A DNA stretch of 64,000 nt from Methylocystis sp. MJC1 (GTDB lineage: Bacteria > Pseudomonadota > Alphaproteobacteria > Rhizobiales > Beijerinckiaceae), in contig NZ_CP107558.1 of assembly GCF_026427715.1 (NCBI RefSeq), positions 843,001 through 907,000 on the forward strand, given 5' to 3'. The translations under genes and the position numbers were made by a program. Below, in pieces: positions 36,196-44,642 of this stretch. The first letter of the stretch is position 1, and the number at the start of each line of letters is the position of its first letter. The notes under the pieces were generated by a model. It saw nothing but the letters and a program-made list of their open reading frames with translations, ran no database searches and was not told the origin of the DNA.

Positions 36196-37296
36196 ATGAT
36201 TTTGCGTGGGGCGTATCTTCTTCGCCGGTTTCTAAACTCGGCCCGTCGTAACGAGAAGCAGGCGCAGGCGGACCGGATTCGCGACCAATTCTATGAGAAA
36301 TGCTGGAGAGAGGCCGCCCAATCGTGCGGGGGCGAATTTGCGCGCGTGGATGACGGAGCTGCGTGGATCACTCTCAAGGCGGTTCCCCGGCCTATTTATG
36401 TCGACCGAAACACGAACGTAATCGACAGTCATGCGTCGGTTCGCGCGACTGATGATAAGCCGGCGACCTACCAATTGATTGAAGAACTTGGGGCGCCTGT
36501 TCCTGATCATGTCGTGCTTCGCATAGATGCGCACAAGGCAGCCCTGGATTTCATCGAGTCGCACGGCGGAGCATTCGTTGTAAAACCGGCGTCAGGAACC
36601 GCGGGCGGCATCGGCGTGACGGCAAATGTTCGAACGGCGTTTGAACTGAGACATGCGATGGCGTGGGCGGGGGCTTATTGTCCGCGCGTGCTCCTAGAGC
36701 GGCAGATCAAAGGAGACACGTATCGGCTCCTTTACCTCAACGGCAATCTCTTGGATTGCGTCCTGCGTAGTTCTCCAAGTCTCGTCGGCGACGGAATCTC
36801 AACAGTCCGAAAACTGGTCGAAGAGGAGAACCGTCTCCGTCTTGCCGAAGGGTTCAAACGAAGCCAGTCCCTTCTGAAAATAGACCGAGACATGACGGCG
36901 ACGCTTTCGGCGCAGAGCCTCAACCTGAACTCCGTCCCGAAAAAGGGCCAAAAATTTATTATAAAGCACGTCGCTAACGATAACGCGGCAAAAGAAAATG
37001 TGACGATGATGGACGACCTGTCCGAGTCAACGATCGAGATCGGCCGAAATATATCGGCGAGGTTCGGATTGAGATTGGTTGGAATGGACATAATGACGCC
37101 GGATATCAGCAAAACGCTCGAGGATGCGCATGGCGCAGTGATCGACATAAATGGCGATCCGGGTTTTTACTACCATTATTGCAAGGACAGCGGGCGGGTC
37201 CGACTTGCCGAACTAATCCTGCGCGAGGTTATAAAATCATCCCAAGCGGCTCGTGAACACGATAAGTTCCACAGAGAGCCGAGCTTGCCCGGCTAG
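36196..37296 (+). CDS. ATP-grasp ligase resembling the cyanophycin-synthetase central domain
   Basis: A 366-residue protein. The ATP-grasp core includes DDKPATYQLIEELGAPVPDH, FVVKPASGTAGGIGVTANV (nucleotide-binding loop and Lys), LERQIKGDTYRLLYLNG, SPSLVGDGISTVRKLVEEEN and the Mg-binding GAVIDINGDPGFYYHY. The order and wording resemble the ATP-grasp part of CphA and GshAB, which form peptide bonds from acyl phosphates. There is no Mur-ligase half, so it is not a cyanophycin synthetase. The ATG at 36196 follows GGGGG. Partners nearby are the divergent 2OG oxygenase and the 43-residue frame. Confidence 0.8.
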   Translation: MILRGAYLLRRFLNSARRNEKQAQADRIRDQFYEKCWREAAQSCGGEFARVDDGAAWITLKAVPRPIYVDRNTNVIDSHASVRATDDKPATYQLIEELGAPVPDHVVLRIDAHKAALDFIESHGGAFVVKPASGTAGGIGVTANVRTAFELRHAMAWAGAYCPRVLLERQIKGDTYRLLYLNGNLLDCVLRSSPSLVGDGISTVRKLVEEENRLRLAEGFKRSQSLLKIDRDMTATLSAQSLNLNSVPKKGQKFIIKHVANDNAAKENVTMMDDLSESTIEIGRNISARFGLRLVGMDIMTPDISKTLEDAHGAVIDINGDPGFYYHYCKDSGRVRLAELILREVIKSSQAAREHDKFHREPSLPG

Positions 37297-37324
37297 CGGC
37301 CCACACGTCGCGAAAGCCCCTATG

Positions 37325-37462
37325 ATACGAGATCCGCTTGGTTGGTTCGGTGTCATTCCCGACGCTCGCAAAGCGAGCGATCGGGAATCCAAAGCAGAAC
37401 CAGCGCTTTTGTGGCTCTGGATGACAAAGCCCTAACGAGAGCTCTTCAAGCGGAAATGGTAT
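37325..37462. repeat. Dispersed palindromic repeat, copy B
   Basis: It begins ATACGAGATCCGCTTG, includes GTCATTCCCGACGCTCGCAA and GCGAGCGATCGGGAAT, and ends CGGAAATGGTAT, matching copy A at 21073-21240 at both ends. It is shorter (138 bases) because the inner region differs. It occupies much of the 299-base gap between the ATP-grasp and FkbM genes. Confidence 0.8.
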
Positions 37463-37595
37463 TCTGAGCTAAAGAGCCTGACGTCAGATCGGCTTGCGTT
37501 TTTTTGTCGCGAGCCGTCGTATGAAAGCTTGATTGAGAATTCTATGCGCGCCTCAACGCATGATATACGCTAACGGTAAAAACTGACCCCTCGCC

Positions 37596-38360
37596 TCACG
37601 CGGGCATTCCCGACGTTTCCCTTGCGCGGGCAGGATCCACGCTCTCAGACTGAGGCAGGAGGCAAAGCGTGTCGAACTCGAGCTCACTCAAGCGATAGCC
37701 TTCCTTTACGAGCCTGTCGTAAAGTTTCTCGAGCGCGGGGCGCGACGAGTGGCAATGTTCGAAATGGATTATTTGCGGCCTCAATCCGCAATCGAGAAAT
37801 TGGCTGACAATCTCGACATCATAGCCCTGCACGTCGGTCAGCAGCACATCGATTGAGTGAACGCCGTGCTTTTGAAGCAGGGAACGAACCGATAGGCAAT
37901 TCACTTCGATCGAGCGCGTCTTGGCGTCGAACTCATGCACGCCGCGCTGCAACGCGTCTTTCTTGAGGCTTGCGAAGACAGTGAGGTTAGCCGAGCCGTC
38001 CCGCGAATCCGCGACGTGAAGCTGCGCGGTTCCGTCGACGTCGCCAATAGCCGCATTTTCAAATGAGAGCTGCGCCTCGCAGGCGTAGTTCTGCTTGAGC
38101 TTTTCGAACACTTTTGGCTGGGGCTCGACAAGCAGGCCGCGCCAGTGATGCTTCAGCACGAAGCGGCGGAGCGGATCGTCCTTGACGCCGTCATTGGCTC
38201 CGATTTGCACGAAATAAAAGCCGGGGCGGTCCACCGACGCCTCGCTCAACGCCAATTCGAGGAAATCGATCGGAGCCTCGATGCGACGCCGGATCGGCGC
38301 CAGCCGGTAGCCGCAGAGCCCAAGACTTTCTTGAATGAAGGATTTGATTTGTCTCATCAT
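37596..38360 (-). CDS. FkbM-family methyltransferase
   Basis: A 254-residue SAM-dependent O-methyltransferase of the FkbM type: FYFVQIGANDGVKDDPLRRF (SAM loop), LLVEPQPKVFEKLKQNY, then VNCLSVRSLL and VLLTDVQGYDVEIV. Members methylate sugars, polyketides or glycolipids; this one's acceptor is unknown. It is transcribed towards the copy B repeat and is not clearly in an operon. Confidence 0.88.
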   Translation of the reverse strand: MMRQIKSFIQESLGLCGYRLAPIRRRIEAPIDFLELALSEASVDRPGFYFVQIGANDGVKDDPLRRFVLKHHWRGLLVEPQPKVFEKLKQNYACEAQLSFENAAIGDVDGTAQLHVADSRDGSANLTVFASLKKDALQRGVHEFDAKTRSIEVNCLSVRSLLQKHGVHSIDVLLTDVQGYDVEIVSQFLDCGLRPQIIHFEHCHSSRPALEKLYDRLVKEGYRLSELEFDTLCLLPQSESVDPARARETSGMPA

Positions 38361-38663
38361 TTATTCCTTCCTCCGGTCGCGACCATTGTCGTCCGCGGCG
38401 CTTCGAATAAAAGCGACCTTCCGGGGTAATTCGATTGACCCAGACGGAGCGCAATAAGATGTTGTTGGCTCGTTCATTCTCGCGATTAGTCGTTTCGACT
38501 CTTTGACGCCTGAACTAAAGATGTGTGATCTGCGCTTTCATGACATGCGCCAGAAGAAAGGCGCTGGCTCGCCGAAGGGTGAAAGCGCGGCCGAAGCGGA
38601 ACAAAGCGCAGGCTACCGGCTTTGGGAAGAGCCGGCCTATCCGTCCAACAGAAGGAAGCGGTG
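38361..38663. other. Gap with leader of the CusF-like gene
   Basis: About 300 bases between divergent genes. GAAGGAAG just before 38664 is the ribosome site of the CusF-like gene. No gene, repeat or operator could be recognised with confidence. Confidence 0.5.
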
Positions 38664-39011
38664 ATGGAAACAGCTTTGGGACGAGTACTCATTTTGGCGG
38701 CCGCCACGGGGCTGGCGATAGCGGGCGTGGGGGCGGTCGCCGCACAGAGTCGGGGCGGTGCGGCAATCGCGGAGGCAGTAGAGAAGGCGACGGGAAAAGG
38801 GGTCGTCGAGGCGGTGAATAAGGAGGAGCGGCAGCTCCGGATTACACATGAGGCGATTCCCGCGCTGAAGTGGCCGGGGATGACGATGGCCTTTAAGGTC
38901 GCGCCCGAGGTAAGCCTCGAGGGACTGGCGCCGGGCGCCCAGATTACCTTCACCCTCTCCAAATCCCCACATGGAGGCTATGTGATCGACCAGATTCAAC
39001 GTGTGCAATAA
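38664..39011 (+). CDS. CusF-like periplasmic copper-binding protein
   Basis: A 115-residue exported protein: signal segment to about residue 27, then a small beta-barrel domain. The sequence THEAIPALKWPGMTMAF places His62, Trp70, Met73 and Met75 with exactly the His/Trp/Met/Met spacing of E. coli CusF (36/44/47/49), the Cu(I)/Ag(I) site. The ATG at 38664 gives a normal signal peptide. It opens the metal-related region and may once have served the broken Cus pump downstream. Confidence 0.9.
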   Translation: METALGRVLILAAATGLAIAGVGAVAAQSRGGAAIAEAVEKATGKGVVEAVNKEERQLRITHEAIPALKWPGMTMAFKVAPEVSLEGLAPGAQITFTLSKSPHGGYVIDQIQRVQ

Positions 39012-39120
39012 ACCGAGCGGCGCCTAAGTTTTTGACTGCGTCAATATTCGCGGTTGAACGCCGGTTCCCGCGCCCCCACTATTTCTGTGAGCAGCAACGC
39101 TCGACCTGAAGGGGGATGAA

Positions 39121-39339
39121 ATGCGCAAGATTTTGCTTTTTATCATAGCGTCCCTGTTTGCCTTCACTGCTCCGGTGATGGCGCAGAGCGAAGAGCATAG
39201 AGAACATAGCGCGATGCAGCACATCGGCGGTCACTGGCGGCACGGGCACCGCGATTGGAGTGGGCAGGAAGGCCGCCATGTTCACAACGTCTGTTGGGAC
39301 TGGGACGCGGCTCAGGGCTGGGTCTGGAATTGCCGCTAA
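39121..39339 (+). CDS. Small secreted His/Trp-rich protein
   Basis: A 72-residue protein with a signal peptide (MRKILLFIIASLFAFTAPVM, cleavage after AQS) and a mature part of about 50 residues containing nine His, five Trp and two Cys (HIGGHWRHGHRDW, HVHNVCWDWD, WVWNCR). The composition suggests metal binding in the periplasm. I do not recognise a family. It follows the CusF-like gene by 109 bases and precedes a hairpin. Confidence 0.7.
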   Translation: MRKILLFIIASLFAFTAPVMAQSEEHREHSAMQHIGGHWRHGHRDWSGQEGRHVHNVCWDWDAAQGWVWNCR

Positions 39340-39427
39340 CGGCGTGCCGCCTCAGGAGAGCCTGCTAGCCGAGTTGGCAAGCTCTCCCGCAATTAGCCGA
39401 TGCAGCTTGAGCAAGGCAGATACTGCG

Positions 39428-39454
39428 GTGAGCGCGCTTCAATCGCGCGCTCAC
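39428..39454. terminator. Hairpin between convergent genes
   Basis: GTGAGCGCGC (39428-39437) and GCGCGCTCAC (39445-39454) form a perfect 10-base stem with a seven-base loop. It lies between the small His-rich gene and the end of the convergent TonB receptor gene, fitting a two-way terminator, though no T tract follows. Confidence 0.6.
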
Positions 39455-39460
39455 GCATGA

Positions 39461-42145
39461 CTAGTCGATGTTGAACCCCGCCGGACGGAACCACGTGGAA
39501 AAATCCGGCATGCCGCCTTCATTGCCCGCCAGGAAGATTCCGTTCCCTTTTTGGCCATCCTCGAACTTGTAGCGCATTGCTGCGAAGAAGGTGCGCGGGT
39601 ATTGGTCGCGGCTGTTGAAGTTGCCGATATTGTCTATGCCGAGATCGAAAGTGAAACGATCGTTCCACTTGTAGTTGATCTTAGCGTCGATCGAGAAAAG
39701 ACGGTGCTGCAGATTATAGGATTGCGCCAACCCGCAGCACGACACGTCGTTATTCGCCGTCGTTTGCCACGCTAGACCCGCCCAACGGACGTTACCCGCG
39801 AAAGACCAACGCGCGTCTGGCGAGTAAATGAAGCCTACCTTCCACCGCCAATCCGGCAAGCCGGGGACGCGCTTGCCGGCGTCGTTCAGCAGCCAGCAGC
39901 TCTGCGCCAAATTGGCCGCGCCGGGGCCAGCGACGCCGCAGCTGCTGGCGCTCGCCACGAAATCTCTGTTCGAGACGATGTGAGAGTCGAGATAGACTGC
40001 GTTCGCATAGGCCTCCATTCCCTGGAATAAGACGTTGCTCTTGCGCAGGTCGATCTCGACGCCCATGTTGCGGACGCGCTCTATGTTGGCTGGGCCGCTC
40101 GCGGGGACTAAGGCGCCCGGAATCGGGATCAGCTGATTGACGATGTAATCGCGGATGTCGTCATGGAAGAGCGACACGCGCATCCATCCCCCCGTCTCGA
40201 AATCACGTCTGATCGTGAGCTCCTTGTTGAGCGCGACTTCCGGGCGCAGATAGGGATTTGGCGACACGGGCTGGGAAAAGCCTTGCGGCGTCGTCAGTGC
40301 ATAGAGCTCCGAAACAACCGGGAAGCGGTTCGCCATACCGACCGAGCCGTATATCGTCCAATGATCGTCGGGCTTCCACTCCAGCACGCCTTTCGGCGAG
40401 AAGCGCGTGCTGGCGCGATAGGGCTGGTAGATTGGGACGCCGGGGCGCGTAACGAAACCACCGGACGCAGCCGTTGTGTTGGACTGGTTGAAGCCGTCGG
40501 AAGCATTCCAATGCTCGCCGCGAACGCCGACCGTCAATTTAAAGTTGGGATGGAAACGCCAGGCTTCCTGCACCCACATCGCTTGCGTGCGCGTCGTCCC
40601 CTTGGCGATGGTCGAATAGAGGTGTCCAATCGTCGATGCTTCGCCCGACGGCCAGCTCATGGAAAGATAGGTCGGCGCGGCTACATGCGCTTCGTCGCCA
40701 TAAATACCAAAGCTGACCTCATGGGGGCCCTTGGGGCCGAAGGGACGGTAAATCCCTTTCAGGTCCAGCGTTCCCCAATAATCTCCGGTTTCCTTTCGCA
40801 CGAGGCCGGTCGAGGTGAAGCCGCCGACCGGATTTTTCGCCGACGTCCCGAGATTGGCGAGCGGCGTATTCCAGACGTCGTGCATCAGGTAAAAGTAGGA
40901 TCCCGACAAATCGAAATCGAAAACCCCGCCGGTGTTTTGCTTGAGCGATAACGCATTGACCAGGACGCTGCTCTGATGGCGTCCATAGAAGCTCGAATAA
41001 TCGCCGTAGCCGGTGGGGTTCTGCGCCGTGCGCGGACCGAACCATGTGTACCAGCGATTGTTGTTGGGGCCAAAGAGCGTCTCGCCATAGACGTTCCGGT
41101 CTTCCGTGAAGACGCCGACCGTGTGCGAGAGACGCAATGTGGGCGTAAAATCATAGGCGATCTTGAGCTTGCTGTTCACAAGATCGGTGTCGAACATGCC
41201 GCCGATGCCGACGATCCGTTGCGGAAAACCGGTCCGGTTCCACGCGAGGAACTCGTTATAGACAGGCGGAGCCGCGTTGCTCGCCAGCGGCGTCCATGAG
41301 TTCGGGGGAGACTGATAGGTCTGGTAGGATGTCGTCAGGAACTAGGAGAAGTTGCCGATGCGATCGCCTGCAGTGAGTTCGGTGAGCGAACGCGGAAAGG
41401 CGCGCTGCGTCTTCGCCCAGTCATAATCCATGACCGACACCGTCTCTTTGGCGGTGAGGCGCAGCTTGTCGGGCATCTTCGTCGTATAGGTCAGGACGCC
41501 GCCCATCGAGCGGCCGTCATATTGGGCGGCGAAGGGCCCCGTGATGAAGTCGACGCGGTCGATCTCTTCCGGGCTTACGAGCTTGAAGAAAGTCTGCAAG
41601 CCGCCATAAAAGCCGCCCTGGCCGCCGCGCCCGATAAGAGAGTTCAGCGGGATGTTGTCGAGATAAACGAGATTGCGCTCCGTGCTGTTGGCGAATTCGC
41701 GCGTTTGAAGCGATCCTTGAGTGCCGCCGCGATTTTCGCTGACATAGAGCGACGGCATATATTTTACTGCATCCTGCGAATTGACGATGTTGATCTGCTT
41801 GTCGATCTGCTGATGCGTGACGCTCGACACGACGGCGTTGGGGATCTGGTATTTCTCGATGAAAGCCCATCTTCCGTCAGGCAGCGTTGGATTCCAGATT
41901 TGCTCCGCAGTGCGCGCGGTTGGGACAGTCCCCGCGGCGCTTGAGGGGTCGCCAGTTGCAGGCGCCGAGGCGCGCGCGGCGGGGGAGCGTTCGGCATTGC
42001 CGTTGGCTGCATGGCTGCGGCGGGCGCCGCCAATATCAATGGTGGGCAGCGACTGCTGAGCGGACGCCGGCGCGAGCCAGGCTGAATGGCAGCATATGAT
42101 GAGCGCGCAGGCGGAGACGCCGCGCCGTAAGGCGGTACGAGACAT
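39461..42145 (-). pseudogene. TonB-dependent receptor interrupted by one in-frame TAG
   Basis: Read through, this is an 894-codon receptor: signal peptide ending ALA/SAQQ-like PASAQQSLPTI, a plug (DAVKYMPSLYVSENRGGTQG; VDFITGPFAAQYDGRSMGGV) and a complete barrel ending KFEDGQKGN...WFRPAGFNID. The frame is continuous except for a TAG at 41342-41344, between GDRIGNFS and FLTTSYQTYQ; the codons on both sides remain receptor-like, so a single base change explains it (for example TGG or CAG to TAG). The rest shows no decay, so the event is recent, or it is a sequencing error. It heads the DUF2946/PepSY/CobN-like region on the same strand and was probably the uptake receptor for that metal system. 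Confidence 0.85.
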
Positions 42146-42223
42146 GAGAATAGGTTCCCGATTGTGCTGAGACGCAGCGCTGAAGGGCGCTGGAAACATT
42201 TGGCCCCAAGGGCCTCTCGACGA

Positions 42224-42586
42224 TCAGGAGAAAAAGGGAGGCGCGCGCGTTGGCGGGCGCAGCGCTTGAAAGGCCGCCGGTTTGAAGTCTTGCCGGACGA
42301 ATGCGACGATACGCTCGGGGAAATCGCCGGATAAGACCAGCGCGAGGACAACAGCGGTGAGCGCAAGGAAGTTAGCCCCGCAGAGGATGCAGGCCGAGCA
42401 ATGGTCTTTCAGCGGAGCATTATGCGCCGGAGCGTTGTAATCGCCGGCTCCGCCAGCCTTTGCGCAAGTGAGCGCGAATGTGTCGTCTCCTTGCGCCGTT
42501 GTCGCAAGATGCGAATGGTTCAGCCACGCGCCCTGAAAGATGAGGGAGCATGCCACCAGAAGAACGGTGAGCCAACAACGCAACAT
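42224..42586 (-). CDS. DUF2946-like small membrane protein
   Basis: A 120-residue protein with an N-terminal signal-like helix, a central DHCSACILCGANF with the Cys-x2-Cys-x2-Cys pattern seen in DUF2946-type proteins, then a second hydrophobic helix (LALTAVVLALVLSG). Such proteins often lie beside copper or heavy-metal TonB receptors. It sits 78 bases upstream of the interrupted receptor on the same strand. Function is unknown; the Cys cluster suggests metal binding. Confidence 0.7.
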   Translation of the reverse strand: MLRCWLTVLLVACSLIFQGAWLNHSHLATTAQGDDTFALTCAKAGGAGDYNAPAHNAPLKDHCSACILCGANFLALTAVVLALVLSGDFPERIVAFVRQDFKPAAFQALRPPTRAPPFFS

Positions 42587-42704
42587 CTTTTGCTTCCCGC
42601 CGCGGATACAATTGCGGCTGTATTTCTAGATCAATGCTAGGAATCGTCAACTATGATTAATTGTTTCTATAATAAAAAACTGCAGAAATATTATTTATAT
42701 ATAG

Positions 42705-42727
42705 ACGTTGTGACAAATATACAACGT
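42705..42727. promoter_or_regulatory. Inverted repeat in an AT-rich promoter region
   Basis: ACGTTGT (42705-42711) and ACAACGT (42721-42727) are perfect arms nine bases apart within the AT-rich stretch 42640-42740, the likely promoter region of the DUF2946-like and receptor genes. It could be a metalloregulator site; the regulator is unknown. Confidence 0.4.
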
Positions 42728-42810
42728 TTATAACGCGTAGTATGACCCAATACATGGAATCCGCTATGGAGACGAAAAACACTACGCATGTACCTGCACC
42801 AATATTTGGT

Positions 42811-42833
42811 GCCCGGGGTTGAAAGCCCCGGGC
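42811..42833 (-). terminator. GC-rich hairpin after the PepSY gene
   Basis: GCCCGGGG (42811-42818) and CCCCGGGC (42826-42833) form a perfect eight-base stem with a seven-base loop, 13 bases beyond the stop of the PepSY gene on the minus strand. It probably ends the CobN-like/PepSY operon. Confidence 0.6.
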
Positions 42834-42845
42834 GCGGTTTACTGC

Positions 42846-44609
42846 TCAAGCCCATTTCTTTCGCCACCAACGGATGAGGCCGGTGACGCTCAGGAAGACA
42901 GCGAGGACTGCGAAGACGTCGTTCACCCATTTCCACTCGGACCAGAAGATCGTGCCCACATGCAGGCGCAGGAACCAGGTGAACCATGGCGTGCCCGGGT
43001 CGGATGGCATGTTGATGTCCTGCTTGCCGAGCGATTTGCCCTCCCGATCGGTGATCCAGAGTTTGTCGGAACTCTTCCAAAGCAATTTATCGTCAGCCAT
43101 GGCGACGTCGGACGGCATGAACATATTCTCCATTCCGCCCATGCCCATGCCTGCCAATTGAGCGCGCCTCGAAAGGCTCTGCTCTCCGCCGCCCGTCGCG
43201 CCATGATTCACGCCGCCATGGCCGCCTTCCATGCCCATTCCCATGGGGCTGGCTTTGACTTCGCGGTTGACGCCGTCGCTCCCGCGAATGGCCGACGCGC
43301 CGCCCATGCCATTGACCATCACGATCCGATCGCCAAATCGACGCATGCGCGCGGCGAGGCGAACGGGCTCGCCTGAAGGATTATCTTCGCGCGCCCAGGT
43401 CTGGCCGCCGTCGACCGTCGTAAACATGCCGATGCGATTGCCGATAGTGCAGGCGCCGGGCATGTCCGGATAGGCGACAATGGAATCGATCCAGCCGTCC
43501 CAGGAGGAGAGCGCAAAGGCCGGCGTGAGATAGGCCTGCGGGATCTTCACCGACCGCATCCACATGAACAACTCGCGGCCATGGCCAAGGAAGACGCCGG
43601 TAATCGACAAATAGAGCATCATGACCACGGAAGCGATGCCCAGCGTGACGCTGTGCAGGCGAAACAGCCAGATGATCGTCGTCTTCTTGGCTTCCTTGGA
43701 GGTGCGGGTCGTTGTCGCGGTTCTGCCTTGCCGTTTGCCCTGCGCCTTCCACCATTTTGGCAGCCCCCAATAGAGCAGGCCGGTGATGGACAGGACGAAC
43801 ATGCCGATCCCGCCGATGTCGTTTGCGACGAGCGACGTCGTCGGTCCCGCAAGCGCGCGGCCGAAATGCAAATCGTGGACAAAGCGGTTGAGCGGAGCGT
43901 CGAGCGGCCGCGCCGCCTTCTCCAGCGGCGCAAATTCGATCGGCTCGATTTTCCCAGGCGCATCGGCGTCGAAGCGATACACTTTGGCGCGATCGACGAT
44001 GGCGAGCATGTTTCTGGGCGTCGCATCAGCGGCGAGGCCGGTGACATAATTTCCTTCCAGCGCCGCGAGACGCGCGCTGGCACCGCCGTCTTCCGAAAGA
44101 TAGACCCCATCGTCGGTCGCAAGCCAAAGGCGCTCCCATCCCTTGGCGCCATCAGGCTCGATCGCCAGCAATTGCGGGTGGTCTCCCTTCTGGAAAACCG
44201 TCGGCGTCCACGTCGCGCCACTATCGCGCGAGACCCAGACGCCGCGCGGACCGCCCGCCACCCGGTGGGCGTTGTCGGCTGGGTCGATCTGCAAATAGCG
44301 GATCGTGTTGCGTGCGGATTGCTCGTCCAGCGCGCGCGTCGTCAGCCAGCTCGGCGTTTTGGCCTGCATTTGCCAACGCCAGCTGTCGTGATCCAGAAAG
44401 AACCCCGTCAGGCCCAAAGCCGCCAGCCAGCCCGCGCCTGCAAGGCCGGTCCATTTGTGGATGACGAAGGACCATCGATAGACCTTCGAGCCGCCCGGTT
44501 GGACCTTCTTTGTCGCGTGTTGCAGACGCTTTGTGACGGGCGAGGCGTCACGGGTGACGTCTGCGCCATCGGCCCCGCGCCTTCTGAACATCGTATCGAG
44601 AAAGGCCAT
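42846..44609 (-). CDS. PepSY-associated membrane protein with Met/His/Gly-rich loop
   Basis: A 587-residue protein of the PepSY-TM type: helix 1 in FVIHKWTGLAGAGWLAALGL, then FLDHDSWRW, a long extracytoplasmic region with two beta-propeller-like repeats (GVWVSRDSGATWTP; GVYLSEDGGAS), further helices GMFVLSITGLLYWG and SVTLGIASVVMMLYLSITGV, another BNR-like repeat (GMFTTVDGGQTWAR), and a last helix. Residues about 470-510 are rich in Met, Gly and His (SPMGMGMEGGHGG; GMGMGGMENMFM), as in copper-binding segments. PepSY-TM proteins near TonB receptors are thought to reduce or handle imported metal chelates. It lies 33 bases after the CobN-like gene on the same strand. Confidence 0.82.
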   Translation of the reverse strand: MAFLDTMFRRRGADGADVTRDASPVTKRLQHATKKVQPGGSKVYRWSFVIHKWTGLAGAGWLAALGLTGFFLDHDSWRWQMQAKTPSWLTTRALDEQSARNTIRYLQIDPADNAHRVAGGPRGVWVSRDSGATWTPTVFQKGDHPQLLAIEPDGAKGWERLWLATDDGVYLSEDGGASARLAALEGNYVTGLAADATPRNMLAIVDRAKVYRFDADAPGKIEPIEFAPLEKAARPLDAPLNRFVHDLHFGRALAGPTTSLVANDIGGIGMFVLSITGLLYWGLPKWWKAQGKRQGRTATTTRTSKEAKKTTIIWLFRLHSVTLGIASVVMMLYLSITGVFLGHGRELFMWMRSVKIPQAYLTPAFALSSWDGWIDSIVAYPDMPGACTIGNRIGMFTTVDGGQTWAREDNPSGEPVRLAARMRRFGDRIVMVNGMGGASAIRGSDGVNREVKASPMGMGMEGGHGGVNHGATGGGEQSLSRRAQLAGMGMGGMENMFMPSDVAMADDKLLWKSSDKLWITDREGKSLGKQDINMPSDPGTPWFTWFLRLHVGTIFWSEWKWVNDVFAVLAVFLSVTGLIRWWRKKWA

Positions 44610-44642
44610 GATTATTGCCTCCTTGCCGCATCAGGATTTCGA

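Noticed and set aside
21073..37462. CRISPR array from recurring repeats
   Set aside because: The copies are 6-10 kb apart, palindromic and without regular spacers.
41342..41344. TAG as a pyrrolysine codon or programmed readthrough
   Set aside because: TonB receptors have no known pyrrolysine, and no pyl genes or readthrough context were seen; a point mutation is simpler.
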